DNA of 5,542 nt from Acidobacteriota bacterium. Lineage in GTDB: Bacteria; Acidobacteriota; Terriglobia; Terriglobales; Acidobacteriaceae. The notes under the pieces were generated by a model. That model did no database searches, had not been told where the DNA came from, and saw only the letters and a list, made by a program, of their open reading frames with translations. Both the position numbers and the translations under genes were made by a program. Shown here piece by piece: positions 1 through 3,797 of this stretch (its first letter is position 1; each line of letters begins with the position of its first letter). The stretch covers positions 1 to 5,542 of the forward strand of contig JAJXXG010000158.1 of assembly GCA_021781255.1 (NCBI GenBank). The letters run 5' to 3'.

Positions 1-227
1 ACGTCGCGGCTGGCCAGTTTGTAGGGCTTGGAGACGCGGATGACTTCAGCAACCCCGGACATTTCCTCCAGGTTGCCGCGGTCTACCTCCCCTTTGTTGC
101 CGGTGATGCCGATAGCGGTGCGTTGCGCGCCGGGCAGAGGATGGGCTCGAAAACCCAACTGTTCGATATGGTCGCAGACTGCCTGAATTTCTTCGGGCGT
201 GGCCTGCGCCTTCATTACGACTAACAT
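1..227 (-). CDS. aroF: 3-deoxy-7-phosphoheptulonate (DAHP) synthase, N-terminal part, truncated by the window edge
   Basis: DAHP synthase condenses phosphoenolpyruvate and erythrose 4-phosphate in the cytoplasm, the first step of the shikimate (aromatic amino acid) pathway. Only the first 75 codons are present; the catalytic barrel lies beyond the left edge. The visible part matches the ACT/ferredoxin-like N-terminal domain of Thermotoga-type DAHP synthases: it opens MLVVMK, continues with an ATPEEIQAVCDHIEQLGF helix, then RTAIGITGN, and ends in the linker-like VIRVSKPYKLASRD. This resembles RTVIGIIGD and VVRVLKPYKLVSRE of the T. maritima enzyme. In that family this domain mediates feedback inhibition by aromatic amino acids. 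I chose ATG 227 because GAGAGG (239-234) lies 6 nt upstream and family members begin M(I/L)VV(M/L)K; ATG 215 is an in-frame but poorer alternative. The gene lies 94 nt downstream of ccmD in the same orientation. The aroF symbol is a family-level name. Confidence 0.85.
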   Translation of the reverse strand, partial: MLVVMKAQATPEEIQAVCDHIEQLGFRAHPLPGAQRTAIGITGNKGEVDRGNLEEMSGVAEVIRVSKPYKLASRD

Positions 228-321
228 CTCAGGCCTCTCAAACCTTAAGTCTAGAGCATTTTCCGCAAATCGGCGCTGCTTGTTTTTTGGGTGGCGCGGC
301 TGCCGGTTCTGTTGCCGGTGC

Positions 322-471
322 TTAGCGCGCTTGCTGCGCCCTGCGCTCGGAACTCCGTTTTTCCGCCCGCCACTTCAGCCCCAGCCAGGCCAGATAGCCC
401 AGTTGCAGAGCCCAGGTAATGACGTAAGCGGCAACAACAAATTTGTGATCGAGAACGGCTACTGGATCCAT
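322..471 (-). CDS. ccmD: CcmD-like small membrane protein of heme export/cytochrome c maturation
   Basis: Encodes 49 residues. CcmD is a tiny inner-membrane protein that stabilises the CcmABC complex and is needed for release of holo-CcmE from it. The sequence has a short N-terminus (MDPVAVLDHKF), one membrane segment at about residues 12-32 (VVAAYVITWALQLGYLAWLG), then a strongly basic cytoplasmic-type tail (KWRAEKRSSERRAQQAR). This matches the family plan of one helix followed by Arg/Lys-rich residues and is within its usual 40-70 residue range. ATG 471 is preceded by AGGAG (480-476) with a 4-nt spacer, slightly short but clear. A longer reading frame starting at 573 would overlap the end of ccmC and prepend hydrophilic residues, so it was not used. 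CcmD conserves little sequence, so the call rests on topology and on its position 37 nt after ccmC, the canonical C-D order. Confidence 0.8.
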   Translation of the reverse strand: MDPVAVLDHKFVVAAYVITWALQLGYLAWLGLKWRAEKRSSERRAQQAR

Positions 472-508
472 GTTTCTCCTCGTCTCGGAGTCGGTTCGCG
501 GCTCGGAA

Positions 509-1219
509 TCAGATGCGGCTTTCCAGGGCTTCCTGGGCTTCTTCAGCGGCGTACTGCTGGTGTTTGCGCTCAACGTGGAAGCGCAGGTACAGGATCAGCA
601 GGCCCCAGGCCATCCACGCCAGCACGTTCCAGCCAAAGGCGGCCAGCATGCGCGGGTCCTTGATGCCCGAATCGGGTCCGCCGCCAAACACCGGCGCCGG
701 ATGTTGAGTGCGCCACCAGCGATTCGACATGTAGACAATGGGTACGTCCAACGCGCCAAAGATGCCAAGCACGGCGGCCAGCGTCTGCACCTGCGGCCCG
801 GCGGCAAAACGCCTCAGCAACAGGTAGCTCACGTAGATCAGCCACAGCACAAGGGTCGTCGTCAGGCGCGCATCCCAGGTCCACCAGATGCCCCAGGCGC
901 GGCGGCCCCACAGGGGCCCAGTGATGAGCACAACGGTGCAGAACACCACGCCGACTTCAGCACCGGCCAGCGCCCAGGCGTCCGAGATCTGCGCCCACTC
1001 CGGCCGGCTTCTGCGGAACGACAGAAAGCCGATGGAGCCGGCAAGGCTGACGGCGAAAAACAGGAAGGCTACCATGGCCGAGGGCACATGGTAGTAAAAG
1101 ATCCGCTGCACCTCATGCATCGTCTGCTCGTCAGGAGCGACGTAGATGGCCTGGTAGAAACCCCAGATCATGAGCGCTACGGTGATGGCGGCGTAGAGGC
1201 CGATGGCTAGTTTTTTCAT
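509..1219 (-). CDS. ccmC: Heme-handling membrane protein CcmC of cytochrome c maturation System I
   Basis: Encodes 236 residues, normal for CcmC. CcmC binds heme at the outer face of the inner membrane and attaches it to CcmE. The tryptophan-rich signature of the heme-handling protein family is intact (WGIWWTWDARLT, residues 109-120). The two periplasmic histidines expected to be axial heme ligands are visible as His44 (in FYYHVPSAMV) and His173 (in RTQHPAP), equivalent to His60 and His184 of E. coli CcmC. Hydrophobic stretches near residues 5-27, 45-68, 84-104, 119-137, 145-165 and 195-213 give the usual six membrane segments. ATG 1219 has a modest AAGG (1230-1227) 7 nt upstream. The C-terminal tail (HVERKHQQYAAEEAQEALESRI) is hydrophilic. 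The gene sits 71 nt after ccmB and 37 nt before ccmD. It is distinguished from CcmF/CcsA, which share the WWD motif, by its short length and its neighbours. Confidence 0.95.
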   Translation of the reverse strand: MKKLAIGLYAAITVALMIWGFYQAIYVAPDEQTMHEVQRIFYYHVPSAMVAFLFFAVSLAGSIGFLSFRRSRPEWAQISDAWALAGAEVGVVFCTVVLITGPLWGRRAWGIWWTWDARLTTTLVLWLIYVSYLLLRRFAAGPQVQTLAAVLGIFGALDVPIVYMSNRWWRTQHPAPVFGGGPDSGIKDPRMLAAFGWNVLAWMAWGLLILYLRFHVERKHQQYAAEEAQEALESRI

Positions 1220-1269
1220 GCGGAAACCTTGAAGGAACTCTATCAGTTTACGATGCGGGCTACGACGGA

Positions 1270-1287
1270 GTCTCCATCGGGGGAGAC
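1270..1287 (-). other. Small stem-loop in the ccmB-ccmC spacer
   Basis: On the minus strand GTCTCC and GGAGAC form a 6-bp perfect stem around the loop CCCGAT, beginning three bases after the ccmB stop codon. No T-tract follows, so it is not a convincing terminator. The same bases can also form the competing short palindrome GGAGACTCC. It could protect or process the mRNA between ccmB and ccmC, but a stem this small may be chance in GC-rich DNA. The 71-nt gap is the longest inside the operon. Confidence 0.3.
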
Positions 1288-1290
1288 AAC

Positions 1291-1959
1291 CTACTCCGCG
1301 TGAAATACCACATCGAACAGCAGCAGACTGACCGTGGTGAAGATAATGTCATAGCCCAGGAGCAGCTTGATCCACAGCGTCGGGTCGCTGTCGCCGGTGA
1401 GGATCGACGTCGTGGCCAGCACCATAGCCAGCAGGGCCGGCATGAAGATGGGAAACAGAATCAGCGGCAGCAGCAGTTCGCGGTTGCGGCTGCGGATGGA
1501 GAGCGCTGCAAAGAATGTTCCGTTGGCCACCAGCGCCCACGTGCCCAGCGGCAGCACCAGCGCCAATTGCCACGCCGAGCCCTGCACCTGGAGGTTGTAA
1601 AACACCAGAAAAACCGGGGCCAGCAGAACCTGCACCACCGTAACAAAGAGAAAATTTGCCAGCACCTTGGCCAGGAAAAGCTCGGCTCCCGGTGTAGGCG
1701 CCATGCGCTGCGCATCCAGCACCTGGTGGCGAATCTCCCGTGCCCATGCCTGGTTCAGCGCGCTGACTGAGGCGAACATGGTGGCCACTGAGAGCACGCC
1801 CCCGGCAATCTCGCGGGCAAACGAGCCGCGCGGGTCAAAGGCCAGGGAAAACAACACCACCACCAGCAGCGCGAAGAAGAGCATGGAGTTGATGGCCTCG
1901 CGCGAGCGCCACTCAATGCGCAGATCCTTGACGAGATGAGTCCACAAGGCGCGGGGCAT
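1291..1959 (-). CDS. ccmB: Heme exporter/ABC transporter membrane subunit CcmB
   Basis: Encodes 222 residues, the usual CcmB length. CcmB is the membrane partner of the ATPase CcmA; together with CcmC and CcmD they load and release heme on CcmE. The order is a hydrophilic N-terminus (LVKDLRIEWRSREAINSML, as is typical), then six hydrophobic stretches at about residues 24-41, 50-70, 98-123, 130-153, 161-185 and 196-219. The characteristic CcmB segment RSRNRELLLPLILFPIFMPA (156-175) and the cytoplasmic region ALNQAWAREIRHQVLDAQRM (67-86) are both present. ATG 1959 is preceded by a strong GGAGGG (1974-1969) with a 9-nt spacer. The start overlaps the stop of the upstream ybaK-like gene (TGATG), so translation is probably coupled. 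CcmB is separated from its ATPase gene ccmA by that inserted gene, which is unusual. Confidence 0.95.
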   Translation of the reverse strand: MPRALWTHLVKDLRIEWRSREAINSMLFFALLVVVLFSLAFDPRGSFAREIAGGVLSVATMFASVSALNQAWAREIRHQVLDAQRMAPTPGAELFLAKVLANFLFVTVVQVLLAPVFLVFYNLQVQGSAWQLALVLPLGTWALVANGTFFAALSIRSRNRELLLPLILFPIFMPALLAMVLATTSILTGDSDPTLWIKLLLGYDIIFTTVSLLLFDVVFHAE

Positions 1960-2462
1960 CAGGCGTGGCCCTCCGGCGTGGCTTTGGTCAGATCCGCTGT
2001 CTGGACTGGCACTTCGAGGGCCTCGGCGGCGCGCAGATAGTCGTCAGGGCTCAGGATCAATTGTGTTCCACGCGTTCCGGCCGACACGCTGATCTTGTCG
2101 AAAAGAACCGCGCTCTCATCCACAAAGACGGGGTAAGGCTTTTTTGCGCCGAAGACGGTGACGCCGCCGCGAATGTAGCCGGTGAGAGGCTGCACCTCTT
2201 TGAGCGGCACCATTTCGGCCTTGCGCAAGCCGGCGGCGCGGGCCAGCTTCTTGAAGTCCAGCTCAGCGTCTCCGGGAATGACGGCAAACACGTGTACGCC
2301 GGGTCCGCCGGTCGTCAACAGGGTCTTGAACACCTGCTCCGGGGGCATGCCGATCTTTTTGGCCACGGTGATAGCGGAAAGGTCTTCGGGGTCCACTTCG
2401 TACTCGCGAAGCTCGAAGGCGATGCCCAGATTCTCAAGGAAGCGCGCGCCGTTGGTCTTCAT
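1959..2462 (-). CDS. ybaK: YbaK-family Cys-tRNA(Pro)/Cys-tRNA deacylase
   Basis: Encodes 167 residues, matching single-domain YbaK proteins (about 155-160). YbaK hydrolyses Cys-tRNA(Pro) formed when prolyl-tRNA synthetase mischarges cysteine, acting in trans in the cytoplasm. The essential lysine is at the expected place (Lys46 in EQVFKTLL). Other family landmarks are the N-terminal EYEVDPED (20-27), LDFKKLARAAGLRKAEM (68-84), the glycine-rich GYIRGGVTVFGAKKPYPVFVD (95-115) and SAGTRGTQLILSPDDY (127-142), with Asp140 or Asp141 near the position of the conserved C-terminal Asp. ATG 2462 overlaps the ccmA stop (ATGA), with GGGGAG (2477-2472) 9 nt upstream. The stop overlaps the ccmB start. The gene is thus embedded and translationally coupled on both sides inside the ccm operon, though no role in cytochrome biogenesis is known for the family. 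Precise specificity (YbaK versus ProX or other INS-superfamily editing domains) is inferred from Lys46 and overall resemblance. Confidence 0.92.
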   Translation of the reverse strand: MKTNGARFLENLGIAFELREYEVDPEDLSAITVAKKIGMPPEQVFKTLLTTGGPGVHVFAVIPGDAELDFKKLARAAGLRKAEMVPLKEVQPLTGYIRGGVTVFGAKKPYPVFVDESAVLFDKISVSAGTRGTQLILSPDDYLRAAEALEVPVQTADLTKATPEGHA

Positions 2463-3142
2463 AGCGTGGGGCTCCCCGGCTCAAAGGATTTGACGCGGCC
2501 CGCGTGCAGGGCCAGTATCCAGTCCGCAATCGGCGCGGCCGATTCGCGCTGGTGGGTGGTGATCACGATGGTGCGATTGCCATGGCGGAAGCGCGCCAGC
2601 AGCTCGACCATCTGGCGCACCGACTCCACATCCATGTTGGAGAAGGGTTCATCGAGCAGCAGCAGCTCCGGAGCCGGCAGCAGCACGCGGGCCAGCGACG
2701 TGCGCTGGCGCATGCCCTGCGAGTATTGCCCCAGCGGACGGGTCAGCTCAGGGTCCAGGCCCACCTGGCGCAGGGCCTCGGCGGGCGCAAGGCACTCGCG
2801 GCCGGGGTAGAGGCTGGCAAAGTAACGCAGATTCTCCTGCCCCGTCAGCTCGTCATAGAGCATGGGCGCGTGGCTCATGTAGCCGATGCGCTCGCGCACA
2901 TCGTGGGGTTCGTGGCCGCCGAAGACGGTGACCTTGCCATGGCTGGGGCGCAGCAGTCCGGCCAGAATGCGCAAAAGCGTCGACTTGCCCGCCCCGTTCT
3001 CGCCAATCAGCACGTAGCAGCGGCCGGGTTCCAGATCCACCGAGACCTGGCGCAACGCCGCGAAGGACCCAAAGAGCTTGGAGACCTGATCGAGGCAGGC
3101 GCACAGCGCAGGACTGGCGGCCTCAGGGGCGGATGCGGTCAT
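2459..3142 (-). CDS. ccmA: Heme exporter ABC transporter ATP-binding protein CcmA
   Basis: Encodes 227 residues. CcmA is the cytoplasmic ATPase of the CcmAB module; ATP hydrolysis drives release of holo-CcmE from CcmC/D. The ABC motifs occur in order: Walker A GENGAGKST (47-55), signature YSQGMRQR (140-147), Walker B LLLLDEP (160-166) with catalytic Glu165, D-loop SNMD (168-171), and switch His197 in TTHQRE. The Q-loop region reads YMSHAPMLYDELT (88-100) and has no glutamine. ATG 3142 lies 4 nt after the ccmE stop; no Shine-Dalgarno sequence is evident, so translation probably depends on coupling to ccmE. The same frame stays open upstream to 3439 but there only shadows ccmE, so that extension is not real. 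The ATG gives a 16-residue Ala-rich leader before the conserved LDQVSKLFG strand. The signature resembles ABC-2 type ATPases, but the ccmE/ccmB/ccmC context fixes the assignment. Confidence 0.94.
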   Translation of the reverse strand: MTASAPEAASPALCACLDQVSKLFGSFAALRQVSVDLEPGRCYVLIGENGAGKSTLLRILAGLLRPSHGKVTVFGGHEPHDVRERIGYMSHAPMLYDELTGQENLRYFASLYPGRECLAPAEALRQVGLDPELTRPLGQYSQGMRQRTSLARVLLPAPELLLLDEPFSNMDVESVRQMVELLARFRHGNRTIVITTHQRESAAPIADWILALHAGRVKSFEPGSPTL

Positions 3143-3146
3143 GCGA

Positions 3147-3674
3147 TCAGTTGGCCGAGGTCGGGTTGCCGGAGGGAGGAGCGGGGGCGGCAGCGGCAGC
3201 GCGCGGACTGGCAGGCGCGGCACTGGACTGCGCAGGCATCGCGCCGGGCTGCTGCGAGGGCGCGTACTTGCTGGCGCACTTCGCCTGCAGCTCCGTTGCG
3301 TGGAAGACACCGTCCTGTCCATAAGTGCCCAAGGCCAGGGCCTGAGCGTCGTCCTTGAAGGTGTCCGGCGGCGGCTCGGAACCCTTGTAGGTGACCCGGA
3401 GCGAATGGCCGGAAGCGGCCTTGGGAGAGTGGCTCTCAAACTCGTTCAGCACAAACGTCACATGCGTGCCGCTCTGCTCAATCGTGCCCGGCTTCACAAA
3501 GCCCTCCACGCGCAGATTGCTCTTGTAGGCCTTGCTGCCCATGCCGCCAAGTTCCGCGATGGTGACGTAGTAGCTCTTGTTGGCCTCAGCGCCGGAGATG
3601 GCAAGCCAGCCGATGGTGCCCACAATAATGGCAGCCGCAATTCCGATCCGCAGGGAGTTGGATGAGATCTTCAT
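3147..3674 (-). CDS. ccmE: Cytochrome c maturation heme chaperone CcmE, Cys (CxxxY) type
   Basis: Encodes 175 residues. CcmE is a membrane-anchored periplasmic chaperone that receives heme from CcmC and hands it to the ligation machinery. One N-terminal signal-anchor helix spans about residues 8-28 (LRIGIAAAIIVGTIGWLAIS). An OB-fold domain follows (YYVTIAEL, LRVEGFVKPGTI, VTFVLNEF, LRVTYKGSEPPPDTFKDDAQALALGTY), then GVFHATELQAKCASKYAP. The heme-attachment motif of classical CcmE is HxxxY (LAKHDENY in E. coli); here it is C133-A-S-K-Y137, so the heme-binding His is replaced by Cys. CxxxY forms are known from archaea and Desulfovibrio. Residues 141-175 form a Pro/Ala/Ser/Gln-rich, probably disordered tail. 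ATG 3674 has AAAGG (3685-3681) 6 nt upstream; an in-frame TTG at 3680 abuts that site and was rejected. It is the first gene of the operon, 4 nt before ccmA. Confidence 0.94.
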   Translation of the reverse strand: MKISSNSLRIGIAAAIIVGTIGWLAISGAEANKSYYVTIAELGGMGSKAYKSNLRVEGFVKPGTIEQSGTHVTFVLNEFESHSPKAASGHSLRVTYKGSEPPPDTFKDDAQALALGTYGQDGVFHATELQAKCASKYAPSQQPGAMPAQSSAAPASPRAAAAAPAPPSGNPTSAN

Positions 3675-3680
3675 AGTCAA

Positions 3681-3685
3681 CCTTT
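3681..3685 (-). promoter_or_regulatory. Ribosome binding site deciding the ccmE start
   Basis: AAAGG on the minus strand lies 6 nt upstream of ATG 3674 and directly against the in-frame TTG at 3680. The spacing supports initiation at the ATG (175 residues), not the TTG (177 residues). Confidence 0.6.
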
Positions 3686-3686
3686 A

Positions 3687-3715
3687 ACGATACGAGGGGA
3701 AATGGGCGGGGTCAA
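3687..3715 (-). promoter_or_regulatory. Candidate sigma70-type promoter for the ccm operon
   Basis: On the minus strand TTGACC (3715-3710, five of six bases of the -35 consensus) is followed after exactly 17 nt by TATCGT (3692-3687, four of six of the -10 consensus). It lies between the peptidase terminator/palindrome and ccmE, where an operon promoter is expected. A start about 7 nt beyond the -10 box would fall at about 3681-3679, inside or next to the AAAGG ribosome binding site, giving an almost leaderless mRNA. That is a point against it, or an oddity. Confidence 0.4.
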
Positions 3716-3723
3716 CCACCGGA

Positions 3724-3757
3724 CGCATGAGGTGTGATGCAAATCACACCTCATGCG
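3724..3757. promoter_or_regulatory. Perfect 15-bp-arm palindrome with a CRP-type operator core
   Basis: The arms CGCATGAGGTGTGAT and ATCACACCTCATGCG are exact reverse complements around a 4-nt centre (GCAA on the plus strand, TTGC on the minus strand). The middle reads TGTGATGCAAATCACA, an exact match to the TGTGA-N6-TCACA half-sites bound by CRP-family regulators. The centre (3740.5) is 66 bp upstream of the ccmE ATG and about 60 bp upstream of the inferred transcription start, close to the -61.5 position of class I CRP promoters. Neither strand has a T-tract after it, and a separate terminator for the upstream gene is present, which favours an operator over a terminator. A GCAA tetraloop hairpin in a plus-strand RNA, or a REP-like element, are alternatives. 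Confidence 0.6.
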
Positions 3758-3758
3758 G

Positions 3759-3797
3759 AAAATACCGGCCTGGAGGATGAACCTGCGGCCAGGCGGT
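3759..3797 (-). terminator. Candidate Rho-independent terminator of the M28 peptidase gene
   Basis: On the minus strand, immediately after the TAA stop, ACCGCCTGG (3797-3789) pairs with CCAGGCCGGT (3773-3764). This makes nine base pairs interrupted by a single bulged C. The 15-nt loop can form a further 3-bp AGG/CCT stem. ATTTT (3763-3759) follows directly. The GC-rich stem plus short T-run, placed right at the stop codon, suggests termination before the ccm operon. The T-run is short and the loop large, so efficiency is uncertain. Confidence 0.55.

Noticed and set aside
301..319. Two direct copies of TGCCGGT 12 bp apart after ccmD
   Set aside because: Only two 7-bp copies in GC-rich DNA; too little to call a repeat or binding array.
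322..573. Longer 83-residue version of CcmD
   Set aside because: The upstream start overlaps the ccmC 3' end and adds a polar leader unlike CcmD. ATG 471 has a proper AGGAG and gives a canonical one-helix protein.
470..1210. Plus-strand open frame of 246 codons antisense to ccmC
   Set aside because: Its product is rich in Arg/Gly/His/Gln with no recognisable domain, and it lies opposite the unambiguous ccmC. It is a shadow of GC-rich codon use.
1965..2810. Plus-strand open frame of 281 codons opposite ybaK and ccmA
   Set aside because: It spans the junction of two well-supported minus-strand genes and has no family resemblance; antisense shadow.
2504..3358. Plus-strand open frame of 284 codons opposite ccmA and ccmE
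   Set aside because: It is antisense to ABC ATPase motifs and to the conserved ccmE end, and its composition is typical of a reverse-strand shadow.
2459..3439. 326-residue version of CcmA
   Set aside because: The first 99 codons overlap ccmE in another frame and are Pro/Arg-rich nonsense. The conserved protein begins at ATG 3142.
3724..3757. Palindrome as a Rho-independent terminator
   Set aside because: There is no T-tract on either strand after the stem, and a better terminator candidate (3759-3797) sits directly at the peptidase stop codon.
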